A stretch of DNA of 64,000 bases from Filifactor villosus (GTDB lineage: Bacteria > Bacillota > Clostridia > Peptostreptococcales > Filifactoraceae). The stretch covers positions 10,893 through 74,892 of the forward strand of contig NZ_JBHSHL010000042.1 of NCBI RefSeq assembly GCF_042652965.1. The letters are read 5' to 3'. Under the pieces are notes generated by a model. That model worked only from the letters and a program-made list of their open reading frames with translations. It was not told the DNA's origin and did not search any database. The position numbers and the translations under genes are program-made. Below are positions 53,402 through 62,950 of this stretch, piece after piece (the first letter of the stretch is position 1; each line of letters opens with the position of its first letter).

Positions 53402-54037
53402 ATGATGTATCATCACATACTGTTTGATTTGGATATGACGATACTGGACACAAAGGAACTTTGTATAGAATCGTTCTATCATGCGTTTGTTAGGACACAA
53501 AAGGGGCAGATCGATAAGAAGAGTTTGGAGTTCATCTTATCCCACCCCCTTAAGGTATCCATGTTGAAGCTTAAGATACAAAAGGAAAAAGAGTTCCTTG
53601 AACAGTGGATGGAAGGGCTGAAAACATACTATAAGAAGGTGCGGTTTTTTCCCGGAATGAAGGAGCTTCTGCATACCTTGAAAAAGCAAGGCTACTCTAT
53701 GGGGATGGTAACATCGAGGACGAGGGAAGAGGCGATGTTTGATCTGGAACGTTTCGATATGAAACCGTTCTTCTCTTCTTTAATCTGTTCGGATGATGTA
53801 CAAAGACCCAAGCCTCATCCGGAATCTCTCTACAAGTATATGGAAGAAGCCGGAGGGGCTCCCGGGGAAGTTCTCTTCATAGGAGACACGCAGTCGGATG
53901 CGGACTGTGCCTCTTCGGCAGGAGTGGATTTTGCCCTCGCCGGATGGGGAGCGCTTAATTCGGCGGCGATCAAGGGAGAGTTCTACCGTTTGTCGGTACC
54001 TGAAGATCTCTATGGGGTGCTTCAAGGTCGATACTGA
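53402..54037 (+). CDS. HAD-family phosphatase (PpaX/Gph-like)
   Basis: 211 residues. HAD motifs: FDLDMTILDT (nucleophile D and acid D), TSRT, RPKPHPESLYKY and GDTQSDADCASSAGVDFALAGWG. The cap region is C1-type alpha-helical. Small phosphometabolite phosphatase such as phosphoglycolate or pyrophosphate-type; substrate not readable. ATG 53405 is an alternative start. Confidence 0.88.
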   Translation: MMYHHILFDLDMTILDTKELCIESFYHAFVRTQKGQIDKKSLEFILSHPLKVSMLKLKIQKEKEFLEQWMEGLKTYYKKVRFFPGMKELLHTLKKQGYSMGMVTSRTREEAMFDLERFDMKPFFSSLICSDDVQRPKPHPESLYKYMEEAGGAPGEVLFIGDTQSDADCASSAGVDFALAGWGALNSAAIKGEFYRLSVPEDLYGVLQGRY

Positions 54038-54252
54038 TAAAAAGCCTTTATCTTGTGACCGATAGAAGTTTCTTTGAGCGGAGGATTTTGGGAAAATATA
54101 TCAACAATACCGAGGGAGTGTGCAGAAGCTCTTGCGTTGTCGCCTTAACTTTAAAGAGAGGGCAGCAGAGGAGATTTTGTGTGATTCGGGTGTTTGCAAA
54201 GTAATAACAGCTTCTTTTTTCCTGCGATTATCGGCGGTTTCATTAGGAACAC

Positions 54253-54281
54253 TTTTCAATTGTTCACTTTTATACTATAAT
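54253..54281 (+). promoter_or_regulatory. Promoter of nagB
   Basis: TTTTCA (54253-54258), 17 bases, TATAAT (54276-54281). Confidence 0.6.
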
Positions 54282-54364
54282 GAACTTATTGATATGTAAG
54301 AACCATCGATGAAGAATTTGGTGTTCATATGGAGGAAAAAGTAGTTGTGAGGAGGAATTGTAGG

Positions 54365-55129
54365 ATGAGAATATGGTATGCGAAAGACTACAACAAGATG
54401 AGCAAGATGGCGGCGGCGATCGTAGCATCTCAGGTCACGTTGAAGCCGAGTTCGGTATTGGCTTTTATCACAGGTTCCACTCCGATTGGAACCTACAAGG
54501 AACTGATTCGTAAATATGAGGAGGAAGAAGTTGATTTTTCATCTGCAAAAGTGATGAATATCGACGAGTATGTGGGTCTGTCCAAGACCTCCGACCAAAG
54601 TTATTCTTATTTTATGTATCATAATCTATACAAGTATATCAATGTGTTTGAAGAAAATACTCTTATGTTTCGCGGGGAGAACCTTGAACTTGACAAAGAA
54701 TGTCAAAGGATGGAAGCGAATCTCAAGCGTTTTGGAACCATAGATCTGCATCTTTTGGGAATAGGAAGAAACGGTCATGTGGCCTTCAACGAGCCGTCCG
54801 ACTCCTTTTCAAAGGGGATTCGACATGTAGAGCTTTCCAACGAAACCATCGAGGATAATTCCAGATTTTTCGATACGCGTTCCGATGTACCCAAGAGGGC
54901 CTATACCTTTGGGATAAGAACCATTATGTCGGCAAAGAGAATCCTTCTTCTTGCATCGGGAGAAGCGAAACAGGAGATTTTGTACAAGGCATTGTTCGGA
55001 CCGATCACGCCGGCTGTACCTGCATCGGTACTTCAATTGCATCCGGATGTCGATGTGATCGCAGACGAAAAAGCCTTGAAAGAAGTCATACAGCGTATGC
55101 CGGAGGAAATCGTCAATCTGAGACGATAG
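54365..55129 (+). CDS. nagB: Glucosamine-6-phosphate deaminase
   Basis: 254 residues. Converts glucosamine-6-phosphate to fructose-6-phosphate and ammonia. TGSTPIGTYKELI (phosphate loop), NIDEYVGL, and LLGIGRNGHVAFNEPSDSF with the catalytic histidine. ATG 54365 has GGAGG at nine bases; an upstream ATG at 54329 has no site. No nagA is present; the next gene is an envelope polymer synthase. Confidence 0.94.
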   Translation: MRIWYAKDYNKMSKMAAAIVASQVTLKPSSVLAFITGSTPIGTYKELIRKYEEEEVDFSSAKVMNIDEYVGLSKTSDQSYSYFMYHNLYKYINVFEENTLMFRGENLELDKECQRMEANLKRFGTIDLHLLGIGRNGHVAFNEPSDSFSKGIRHVELSNETIEDNSRFFDTRSDVPKRAYTFGIRTIMSAKRILLLASGEAKQEILYKALFGPITPAVPASVLQLHPDVDVIADEKALKEVIQRMPEEIVNLRR

Positions 55130-55175
55130 AGTTTGACCTTATATAAGAGGTCTTGAAGAAAAGGAGGAGAGGACA

Positions 55176-56933
55176 TTGGTTGAAGTGTTTGTGCTGACTT
55201 TGGCGGCTTTTTGCTTTGTTGAACTTTCACATACGTCTATCTCTGTATTGTTTTTTAGGATAATGAGTTATCCGGTACAGTTTACCTTGTCACTGATCTT
55301 CTTTTATCTGATCGTAAACCTTGTTTACATCCGTTTCGGAAGGAAGATTACCTATCGCTTCGTCGGGGTCATTACGATGTTCTTGGGTGTGGCAAATGCG
55401 TTTACCGCAAAGGTAAATGACAAGTTTTTTTCGATTTTGGATTTCTTTATGGTCAAGGGAAAGGGAGATCTTTTCGTACTCTTTGTACCTGTGTTTATGA
55501 AACCCCTGTTCTTTATGTATATTGCCTTGTTGCTGGTCTTTTTGTATCTGACCTTTCACGTCTACAGCGACATGTGTAAGCTGGAATCCGAAGAAGGGGA
55601 CTTTTTTCTTCGAATGTACCGCAAGGTAGGACTGTATCGTAAATTTTGGTTGATGTACGAGCCTGTGATTCAAAGGCGCAAGAAGACTTTGACAACAGGG
55701 ATCTTGGCAGTCCTGCTTTGTATGCCTCAGATGATAGGAAACAATTCGCAGTTTCTGTTTGCACAGATGATGAAGGACATGAAGGTGGTACACACCTATG
55801 CGGAACCTACGGAAATCATAGGAGCCTTTACCTCTCAGAAGAATACGCTTGAAGAGGAGCTGGAACTGCCTGAACGTTACAAAAATGCGGATGTCATCGT
55901 TATCCAGAGTGAAACCTTTTTCGATGTAAGCAAATTACAGGATGTGGATATCCGGGAAGATGTCACAAAACACTTCCGTTCATATCAAAACGAAGGTATC
56001 CATGGAGAAGTTTTTGTTCCTGTGGTAGGAGGTTTGACCTGTAACTCCGAGTTTGAGTTCCTGACAGGGATCAACATCAAGGAGCTCAACCACATTGACA
56101 TCCCTTACGAGAGGATGCCTTTGAATGAGCTTCCAAGCTTGGCTTGGGATTATGCTGACCGAGGTTACAGGACGGTTGGGATCCACGGGTATGAAGGGGA
56201 GTTCTTTCGCAGAGATCAAGTCTATCCTCTGCTTGGGATCGGAGAATTTATAACCGTTGAAGATCTGAAAAACAAAAGTTGGTACGGACCTTGGCTCAAA
56301 GATGAGGTGATCTTTGACAGGATAAGCGAGATCTTGGATGAGAACCCTGAAGAGAAGAAGTTTATCTATGCGGTAACCATGCAAAATCATGGACCTTATC
56401 AGGACACACCGTCAAATACGGTCAGGGTGGATAACCTCACCGAAAATGACAGGCAGTCGTTTACCAATTATGTAACGGGTCTTTCGATTTCGGACCAAGC
56501 TCTCTATGAGTTTATGGAGAAACTCAGAGAACGGGATAGGGATACGATTGTCGTGTTTTATGGAGATCATATCATAGGAGTCAACCATGACTTGGTAAGT
56601 GAAGATTCTTACTTTAGGGCCAATCTCAACAACAGATATAAGACGGACTACTTTGTTTGGCATAACCATGGGGGATTGATCCCTCAGAAAAAAGATATTT
56701 CGCTTATGGCACTGGGTCGTCTGACTAAGCATCTCACTATGGACTGGAGTTATTTCGATACCTTTGTATGGAACCGCTTCAACAAGGAGAAGGACTACTT
56801 TAAGAGTGACGACTATCTGATGGACCCTTCTCACATGGAAGAGCATAAGGCCTACGGGAGCGTTGTAAACTCCTTGTTGGAGAACAAGCAAAGACGCTAT
56901 GAAGAGATCTACGAAAAAAATAAAAATCATTAG
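55176..56933 (+). CDS. LTA synthase-family sulfatase-fold membrane protein
   Basis: 585 residues, TTG start behind AAGGAGGAG. About five membrane helices (1-200) and an extracytoplasmic sulfatase-fold domain: VIVIQSETFFD, the nucleophile segment GGLTCNSEFEFLTG (threonine), GIHGYEGEFFRRD, AVTMQNHGPY and VFYGDHIIG. This is the LtaS architecture: transfers glycerol-phosphate from phosphatidylglycerol to a polymer. Could also be a related phosphoglycerol transferase. Confidence 0.9.
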   Translation: MVEVFVLTLAAFCFVELSHTSISVLFFRIMSYPVQFTLSLIFFYLIVNLVYIRFGRKITYRFVGVITMFLGVANAFTAKVNDKFFSILDFFMVKGKGDLFVLFVPVFMKPLFFMYIALLLVFLYLTFHVYSDMCKLESEEGDFFLRMYRKVGLYRKFWLMYEPVIQRRKKTLTTGILAVLLCMPQMIGNNSQFLFAQMMKDMKVVHTYAEPTEIIGAFTSQKNTLEEELELPERYKNADVIVIQSETFFDVSKLQDVDIREDVTKHFRSYQNEGIHGEVFVPVVGGLTCNSEFEFLTGINIKELNHIDIPYERMPLNELPSLAWDYADRGYRTVGIHGYEGEFFRRDQVYPLLGIGEFITVEDLKNKSWYGPWLKDEVIFDRISEILDENPEEKKFIYAVTMQNHGPYQDTPSNTVRVDNLTENDRQSFTNYVTGLSISDQALYEFMEKLRERDRDTIVVFYGDHIIGVNHDLVSEDSYFRANLNNRYKTDYFVWHNHGGLIPQKKDISLMALGRLTKHLTMDWSYFDTFVWNRFNKEKDYFKSDDYLMDPSHMEEHKAYGSVVNSLLENKQRRYEEIYEKNKNH

Positions 56934-57054
56934 TATTGGTGTCTGATCAAAGTGTCGAGATGTCTGTCTTGTCTATTGCAAAACATGAGCTCATCGCTTA
57001 TAAATCCCAAGTCATGGACATCAATAGTTTGGGAACGAAATAAAATAAAAACCT

Positions 57055-57095
57055 AAAAAACCTGTATTTTTCTCAGATAAAATACAGGTTTTTTT
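57055..57095 (+). terminator. Terminator of nagB-LTA synthase unit
   Basis: AAAAAACCTGTATTTT / AAAATACAGGTTTTTT, 8-base loop. Confidence 0.95.
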
Positions 57096-57101
57096 GTTGT
57101 G

Positions 57102-57350
57102 CAATACCGCACAGAGATAAACTTTTGATTTCCTTTTATGATATGATACTATTTTTCAATAGAAGTATGGATATATTTATTCTGCGATTACGAAAATCCG
57201 TTTTATCTTCTATCGGTTACACAACATTTATATCCATAACCCAAACGAAGAACAGTATGAAAGTTTGCCGGAATAACATTTTCATAAATTTCATTCTTCG
57301 TATAATGTTGATTTTGTAGCGATCTTTCGAATTATGCGGGATTGCTCTAT
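57102..57350. repeat. Family C repeat split by a family B repeat
   Basis: Left end GCAATACCGCACAGAGATAA, right end TTCGAATTATGCGGGATTGC; B element 57147-57257 inside. Confidence 0.75.
57147..57257 (+). repeat. Family B repeat (111 bp), nested in family C
   Basis: TACTATTTTTCAATAGAAGT, ATGGATATATTTATT, ending CGAAGAACAGTA. Confidence 0.85.
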
Positions 57351-57424
57351 AACGGTGTCAAACATCGACGGCAAACAGCACAGAAACAGTGTACGATCCG
57401 CCCTATACCTCATAGACTTTGCTG

Positions 57425-57967
57425 TTATTTGGATCTCTTCTCCGAAAGAAGAGTGTTGATAATATCCACATAGAGATCCGAACTGCACTCTTCCCAATTC
57501 TTGCAGGCGGTCCGTGCCATTTCGGGAGTCGGTACCTGAAAACAAAGATGGAAGGGAACCTCCGCTTCATGGTGTAGGGACAACTCGACAAGGTAGATGG
57601 AAGGTGCTATTTTTTTGTAACTGCTTTTAACTTCTTTTTCACGGAGGATGGTGTCTTTGTGTTCAGACAGATATTGTTGCAGACGCTCACGCTTTGAATA
57701 GGGCAAGGCCTTGATAAAGTAGGAGAGTACTTCCCGCCCTCTGTCGTTGATAAAATAGGTATCGACAACGCCCTTTTTGTCTACCGATACAAAGCCGTCT
57801 TCGCTCAATTCGTAGAGGTATTGTTGAAGAGAGAAAAAGTCGAAAAGTTCATTTTCCATAAAGATATGAGTGATCGTATTGCGTGACAACTTCAACTTCG
57901 CCTCGTCCAAAACGAAAAGAATATACAATTTTTCTTCAGCCAATTGTTGAATTGAATGTTCAAACAT
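57425..57967 (-). CDS. DUF4364 family protein (winged-helix regulator-like)
   Basis: 180 residues. Helical N-terminal half (LAEEKLYILFVLDEAKLKL) with a winged-helix-like segment (LQQYLYELSEDGFVSVDK, YFINDRGREVLSYF) and a beta C-terminal part, the DUF4364 layout seen in Clostridia; likely DNA-binding, target unknown. ATG at 57967 follows AAAGGAGG on the minus strand; the longer frame upstream lacks support. Confidence 0.8.
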   Translation of the reverse strand: MFEHSIQQLAEEKLYILFVLDEAKLKLSRNTITHIFMENELFDFFSLQQYLYELSEDGFVSVDKKGVVDTYFINDRGREVLSYFIKALPYSKRERLQQYLSEHKDTILREKEVKSSYKKIAPSIYLVELSLHHEAEVPFHLCFQVPTPEMARTACKNWEECSSDLYVDIINTLLSEKRSK

Positions 57968-58340
57968 AAGAACCCTCCTTTGAAAAATATCATACCATAC
58001 TATGAGAACTTCGTGTAGATGTTTTTGGAGTTTGTTGTGGAGAAGTATATCGCATTTTTGAATGGGATCAGTGGGATAACGGATGGTTTGGATTCTGTTT
58101 GTACCGATGGGGAGGAAGGAGGAGCGGGAGGATCTTGATTGCACTGCGGAATTTTGGAGTGCGGGTGGGAGCAAGGTTCAAAAGAGTTTTTGTTTTTGCT
58201 TTGTAACCTCTCCCCTTTCAATCTGTACAAGGGGAAAAATCGACTTGATTTTGACACGGTTTTATTGTATTCTAAATAAAGATAACTTTAAAAAAGTATA
58301 GAAGACAAACTGCTACATAAGATGTAGAAAGGGGAAAATT

Positions 58341-59534
58341 ATGAATGTATTGGTAATTAACTGTGGAAGTTCTTCGTTGAAGTATCAATTGATCAATATG
58401 AATGATGAGAGTGTTCTTGCAAAGGGACTTGTGGAACGTATCGCAATCGAGGGCTCCGTACTCAAACATGAGTCCGTAAAAACGGAGAAGAAAGTCTTCG
58501 AACAAGAGATGAAGGACCATAAAGATGCCTTGAAACTGGTTTTGGACACCTTGGTAAGCCCTGAATACGGTGCAATCTCTTCCATGGATGAAATCTCGGC
58601 GGTAGGTCATCGTGTTGTGCACGGAGGAGAGAAGTTTGCAAGCTCCTGTATTATCAATGACAGCGTAATCAAAGCTTTGGAAGAATGTATTGAGCTGGCA
58701 CCGCTTCACAATCCGCCGAATTTGACCGGAATTGCCGCTTGTAAGGAGATCCTGCCCAATACTCCGATGGTTGCGGTCTTTGATACGGCCTTCCATCAGA
58801 CGATGCCCAGGAAGTCCTACCTCTACGGGCTTCCCTATGAATATTACGAAAAATACGGAATCAGAAAATACGGGTTCCACGGAACCTCCCATAGATATGT
58901 TACTCTTAAGGCAGCCGAAATGCTTGGCAAAAAACCGGAGGAAGTAAACCTCATTACCTGCCACTTGGGTAACGGAGCATCGATTGCGGCAATCAAAGAA
59001 GGAAAATCCATAGACACCTCTATGGGATTCACACCGCTTGAAGGCTTGATCATGGGAACTCGTTGCGGCTCACTTGATCCTGCAGTCGTACCCTTCCTTA
59101 TGGAAAAAGAAGGATGGAGCACGGACGAAGTAAACAACCTTATGAATAAGAAGTCCGGAGTTCTGGGAATTTCGGGAGTAAGCTCCGACTTTAGAGATAT
59201 CGAAAATGCGGCGGAAGAAGGAAACGAAAGAGCATCTCTTGCACTTGAGGCCTTTCGTCAGAGAGTAACCCAATACATCGGAGCCTATGCAGCGATCTTG
59301 GGAAGAGTAGACGGGATCGTATTTACGGCAGGTTTGGGAGAGAACTCCGCCGATGACCGCGAAGTGATTTTGAAACCGATGGAAGCTTGGGGAATCAAAA
59401 TCGATCCGGAAAACAATAACACAAGAGGAAAACAGCTCTTTATCACGACACAAGATTCCTCCATCAAGGCAATGGTCATTCCGACAAACGAGGAACTGAT
59501 GATCGCAAGAGATACCTTGGAATTGGTAAAATAA
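58341..59534 (+). CDS. ackA: Acetate kinase
   Basis: 397 residues. Acetyl-phosphate plus ADP to acetate plus ATP. MNVLVINCGSSSLKYQL, HRVVHGGE, FDTAFHQTMP, YGIRKYGFHGTSHRYV and GTRCGSLDPAV with catalytic H and R are all present. Length excludes butyrate kinase (about 355). pta is not adjacent. GAAAGGGG before the ATG. A TTGACA at 58248 may be part of its promoter, but the -10 is weak. Confidence 0.96.
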   Translation: MNVLVINCGSSSLKYQLINMNDESVLAKGLVERIAIEGSVLKHESVKTEKKVFEQEMKDHKDALKLVLDTLVSPEYGAISSMDEISAVGHRVVHGGEKFASSCIINDSVIKALEECIELAPLHNPPNLTGIAACKEILPNTPMVAVFDTAFHQTMPRKSYLYGLPYEYYEKYGIRKYGFHGTSHRYVTLKAAEMLGKKPEEVNLITCHLGNGASIAAIKEGKSIDTSMGFTPLEGLIMGTRCGSLDPAVVPFLMEKEGWSTDEVNNLMNKKSGVLGISGVSSDFRDIENAAEEGNERASLALEAFRQRVTQYIGAYAAILGRVDGIVFTAGLGENSADDREVILKPMEAWGIKIDPENNNTRGKQLFITTQDSSIKAMVIPTNEELMIARDTLELVK

Positions 59535-59537
59535 ATA

Positions 59538-59566
59538 TTGACAAAAGAAGGGCAACTTTGTATAAT
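59538..59566 (+). promoter_or_regulatory. Consensus promoter of yceD-rpmF
   Basis: TTGACA (59538-59543), 17 bases, TATAAT (59561-59566), three bases after the ackA stop. Confidence 0.9.
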
Positions 59567-59599
59567 TAAAAATGTTGAATTGTCAAAGGGGGCAGGAGT

Positions 59600-60109
59600 A
59601 TGTCAATCATTGACCTGAAAGACTTGAAAAATCAAAAAGTCAAGAGTGTACGTGTGGAAGACACCATCCCCTTAGAAGAATGTAATGCCAATGATGAAGA
59701 TGTTCTTTTTCTGGATACACCCGTAATAGAAGGACATATCCGATACGACAGAGAGAAGCTTCTCTTTGAAGGAAAGGTTGAGACAACACTGTCCATACCT
59801 TGTTCCAAATGCTTGGAGGAAATTTCGTTTCCTGTCAACAAACCGTTTGAGGTCGTTTTGGTAACAGAGGATGAAGAATACTTTATGGATTACGACAGCT
59901 ATTGTTATAAAAAAGATCGGATTCATCTATGGGATTTGATTCGGACGCAGATATGGGACGAAGTTCCGATCCGTATTCTATGCAGGGAAGAGTGTAAGGG
60001 GATTTGCAATCGTTGCGGACACAACCTGAACAAAGGAGATTGCGGATGTTTACCGGAAGAAAAACCCATCGATGAAAGAATGGCGAAATTGAGAGAATTG
60101 TTAGACTGA
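59600..60109 (+). CDS. yceD: YceD/DUF177 family protein
   Basis: 169 residues. Family features: central CSKCLEE and C-terminal CNRCGHNLNKGDCGC with DERMAKLRELL. Conserved neighbour of rpmF in most bacteria, linked to 23S rRNA/50S biogenesis in some; here 14 bases from rpmF. Start has GGGGGCAGGAG. Confidence 0.92.
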   Translation: MSIIDLKDLKNQKVKSVRVEDTIPLEECNANDEDVLFLDTPVIEGHIRYDREKLLFEGKVETTLSIPCSKCLEEISFPVNKPFEVVLVTEDEEYFMDYDSYCYKKDRIHLWDLIRTQIWDEVPIRILCREECKGICNRCGHNLNKGDCGCLPEEKPIDERMAKLRELLD

Positions 60110-60123
60110 AGGAGGGGAAAGAA

Positions 60124-60300
60124 ATGGCAGTACCGAAGCGTAAAACAGCTAAATGTGATACCAGATCGAGAAGATCCGCAAATATGAAGATGACAGCAAA
60201 GAGCTTGGTGAAATGTTCTCAATGCGGAGAGTTGATCTTACCGCACACAGTATGCCCTGATTGTGGACATTACAAAGGCAAAGAAGTTATTGTAAAATAG
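60124..60300 (+). CDS. rpmF: 50S ribosomal protein L32
   Basis: 58 residues: MAVPKRKTAKCDTRSRRSAN and a zinc ribbon CSQC...CPDC, i.e. the zinc-containing C+ form. GGAGGGG before the ATG. Confidence 0.97.
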   Translation: MAVPKRKTAKCDTRSRRSANMKMTAKSLVKCSQCGELILPHTVCPDCGHYKGKEVIVK

Positions 60301-60309
60301 TTTATCAAC

Positions 60310-60344
60310 AAGAAGCGTGTAGGACAAACTCTACACGCTTCTTT
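60310..60344 (+). terminator. Hairpin between rpmF and plsX
   Basis: AAGAAGCGTGTAG / CTACACGCTTCTT, 8-base loop, short T tail. May be partial, since plsX is normally cotranscribed. Confidence 0.75.
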
Positions 60345-60374
60345 TGAATGTAAGTAAGGGTTAGGAGAGATGAA

Positions 60375-61385
60375 ATGATACACATAGGGATTGATGCAAT
60401 GGGTGGAGATCACGCACCTGCTAAGATCGTCGAAGGTGCAATCCTTGCAACCCAAAAAGATAAGGAGCTTGTAATCACGCTTTTCGGGAAGAGTGAAGAG
60501 ATCGACGCATCGTTGGCATCGCTTTCTTACGATAAACAACGAATAAACATTGTCACAACCACTGAAGTTATAGAAGGAGAGGACAAGCCTGTTCATGCAA
60601 TTCGTAAAAAAAAGGACTCTTCTTTGGTCGTTGCTCTGACGCAACTGAAAGAGAAAAAACTCGATGCGGTCGTATCGGCGGGAAACACGGGAGCATTGAT
60701 TGCAGGAGCGATCTTTGTTACGGGTAGGATCCGCGGAATATCCAGACCGGCAATTACGGGAGCATATCCGACGATCAAAGGCCCGATGGTCACCCTGGAC
60801 ATTGGAGCCAATGCCGATGTAAGTCCTCAACACCTCTTGGAATTTGCCAAAATGGGCAGCCTCTTTTCGAAAATCGCCTATCACAAGGAAAATCCGACGG
60901 TGGGGCTTGTCAACATAGGGACGGAAGCAACAAAGGGAAACGAACTGACCAAGGCAGCCTATGCCTTGCTGAAAGAGGAAAAAAGCATCCGTTTTGCAGG
61001 CAATGTCGAAGGAAGAGATATTCCCAAGGGGATTGTCGATGTTCTTGTCTGTGACGGTTTTACGGGCAACACCGTCTTGAAGTTGACCGAAGGTGTCGCC
61101 GATACCCTCTTTTCGATGTTGAAACAAGCCATCGAATCCAATGCCAAAGCAAAACTGGGAGCGCTTATGATGAAGGACTCGCTGAAAAAGATGAAGGAGA
61201 GCCTGAACTATGAAGAAGTAGGGGGAGCGGTCCTTCTCGGTGTGGACGGAGTCGTCGTAAAAGCCCATGGATCATCCAAGGAAAAAGCCTTCTCCAATGC
61301 AATATTAAGAGCAGCTCAATATCATAGGGAAGGTCTTGTTGACAAAATAAAGGCAATAGTCAAAGAGGAAAGCACGGAGAAATAA
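60375..61385 (+). CDS. plsX: Phosphate acyltransferase PlsX
   Basis: 336 residues. Makes acyl-phosphate from acyl-ACP for PlsY (encoded at 26099). IGIDAMGGDHAP at the N terminus, SAGNTGALIAGA, and VCDGFTGNTVLK are family signatures. GGAG before ATG. The usual downstream fab genes are absent; a repeat cluster follows. Confidence 0.96.
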   Translation: MIHIGIDAMGGDHAPAKIVEGAILATQKDKELVITLFGKSEEIDASLASLSYDKQRINIVTTTEVIEGEDKPVHAIRKKKDSSLVVALTQLKEKKLDAVVSAGNTGALIAGAIFVTGRIRGISRPAITGAYPTIKGPMVTLDIGANADVSPQHLLEFAKMGSLFSKIAYHKENPTVGLVNIGTEATKGNELTKAAYALLKEEKSIRFAGNVEGRDIPKGIVDVLVCDGFTGNTVLKLTEGVADTLFSMLKQAIESNAKAKLGALMMKDSLKKMKESLNYEEVGGAVLLGVDGVVVKAHGSSKEKAFSNAILRAAQYHREGLVDKIKAIVKEESTEK

Positions 61386-61567
61386 AAAATCTCGGAAACC
61401 GATAGTCGGATATCGATAGAAGGATCGGAGAAATATCGTATAAAGATGTAAGAGGATGTTCGTATTATTGGTTTATGCGGAAAAGGAGGCTGAAGCAACA
61501 CTATGGAACGAGTTAGCCAAGAGAAGTTGGACACAAGCTTCTTTTTCGCAGCAGAAACATGATCTTA
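61386..61567. other. Intergenic after plsX
   Basis: A 42-codon frame starts at ATG 61456 (AAGAGG upstream) and ends inside the B repeat at 61584; it has no recognisable features and is probably not a gene. Confidence 0.3.
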
Positions 61568-61678
61568 TACTATTATTCATTTGAGCTGTGCATATCAGAA
61601 ACCTCTACTCAACAGAAAATAACACGGATGTTCGTAGTCATAAAGTAGAGATAACCACACTTCTATTGAACAATAGTA
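61568..61678 (-). repeat. Family B repeat (111 bp), reverse, diverged
   Basis: TACTATTATTCATTTGAGCT ... CTTCTATTGAACAATAGTA. Confidence 0.7.
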
Positions 61679-61681
61679 GTA

Positions 61682-61793
61682 TACTGTTATCTATTGGAAG
61701 TGTCCGGTCGTGAAGTTTGAATTCTACGATTGCTCAAAATATTTCCGGTAAATATATATTCTATCCACCTGACATTTTGAATGTAAAATAGTA
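61682..61793 (-). repeat. Family A repeat (112 bp), reverse
   Basis: TACTGTTATCTATTGGAAGT ... TTTGAATGTAAAATAGTA; directly adjoins the B copy before it. Confidence 0.75.
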
Positions 61794-61799
61794 TTAAGA

Positions 61800-61941
61800 C
61801 AATACCGCACAAAGGCAAAATTTTGATTTTCTTATGGATTTGTAAAAAATAGAATTCTGTCAAATCAATGCTTTTAAGAAATTCAGCATCCCTTTAAAAG
61901 TGATGTTACAATGATTTTTTGAATTATGCGGTGTTTCCTTA
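61800..61941. repeat. Family C repeat, uninterrupted copy (142 bp)
   Basis: CAATACCGCACAAAGGCAAA at the left; GAATTATGCGGTGTTTCCTT at the right. Confidence 0.75.
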
Positions 61942-62112
61942 ACAAAACTCTTGTGTTCAAGATCGAACATTGCTTGACCAAACCGAAAGTTTTTATCGAC
62001 CTCATATAAAATGTTTGTGTTGCATGCCGAAATGGTAAATATAAGGTAGGTATTTTATCATATTTTTGGTATAATAGAAAAAGAGTTTCATAGAGATAAA
62101 GGAGGTATGACA

Positions 62113-62475
62113 ATGAGTATGGAAGAAGTCATGGCAATCGGAGGGATCCGTATATCCGATGAAGTCATTGCTACAATCGCATCCTTGGCAGCGAGCGAAA
62201 TAGAAGGCGTATCCAAGATGTCGGGAACCATTACGGGAAACCTTGGCGAGATCCTGGGAAAAAAGAACTTTTCCAAGGGAATCAAAGTGGTTTTGGAAGA
62301 AGATACGGTAGAGATCGAAGTATTCTTGAGCGTTGTTTACGGAAGCATTATTCATGATGTCGCAAGAAAAGTACAGGAGAACATAAAAAAGACGATCGAA
62401 TCCATGACGGATTTGAAGGTGATCTCCGTCAATGTTCATGTTCAAGGCATCACACAGGATGAGTCGGAAGCTTGA
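62113..62475 (+). CDS. Asp23/Gls24 family envelope stress protein
   Basis: 120 residues. Typical text: GGIRISDEVIATIASLAASEIEGVSKM (key IRISDEVI and EIEGV), VVLEEDTVEIEVFLSVVYGS and VNVHVQGI. Small soluble protein, member of a family linked to envelope stress. Commonly next to nusB in Clostridia, as here. ATG 62113 gives seven-base spacing from GGAGG; 62107 is too close. Confidence 0.9.
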   Translation: MSMEEVMAIGGIRISDEVIATIASLAASEIEGVSKMSGTITGNLGEILGKKNFSKGIKVVLEEDTVEIEVFLSVVYGSIIHDVARKVQENIKKTIESMTDLKVISVNVHVQGITQDESEA

Positions 62476-62525
62476 TGCGGAAAACAAAAACCAAGAATAC
62501 ACGAACCGGAGCGGAAGGAAGAGGT

Positions 62526-62924
62526 ATGGATAGAAGAAAAGAGAGAGATCTGGCATTCAAACTGTTGTATGAAATGACGATCAAAAAAGAAGAAGAACCT
62601 TCTCAAGCGAAGATCTACCTACAAAGGGAAGGAGTGTCGGAAGGGTATATCCCTGAAGTCATTGAAAGGTACTTGGAAAACAAAGAGGAGATACTCGCTT
62701 TAATTCAAACATCTTCCAAAAAATGGGACGTGTCCCGAATCTTAAAACTGGATATCACAATCTTGAAGCTGGCACTGGCGGAGATCCTGTATATGCAGGA
62801 TATTCCTATGGGCGTCTCGATCAATGAAGCTGTAAAGCTGGCCAAGAAATATTCGGGAGAAGACTCCTATAAATTTGTCAACGGTATCTTAAAACAGGCG
62901 ACCGTCGAGCGGGGGCTTCAATAA
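62526..62924 (+). CDS. nusB: Transcription antitermination factor NusB
   Basis: 132 residues from ATG 62526 (MDRRKERDLAFKLLYE), with AAGGA six bases upstream; a TGATG-coupled start at 62475 would add 17 basic residues. Typical ILKLDITILKLALAEILYM and SINEAVKLAKKYSGEDSYKFVNGIL (key INEAVKLAK). Binds boxA RNA in rRNA antitermination with NusE. Confidence 0.93.
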   Translation: MDRRKERDLAFKLLYEMTIKKEEEPSQAKIYLQREGVSEGYIPEVIERYLENKEEILALIQTSSKKWDVSRILKLDITILKLALAEILYMQDIPMGVSINEAVKLAKKYSGEDSYKFVNGILKQATVERGLQ

Positions 62925-62950
62925 GAAGAAGCCGGAAGAAGCGAAAGGAC

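Noticed and set aside
12825..61941. CRISPR array, because of many similar short repeats
   Set aside because: Copies are over 90 bp, scattered, in both orientations and without regular spacers; no cas gene is present.
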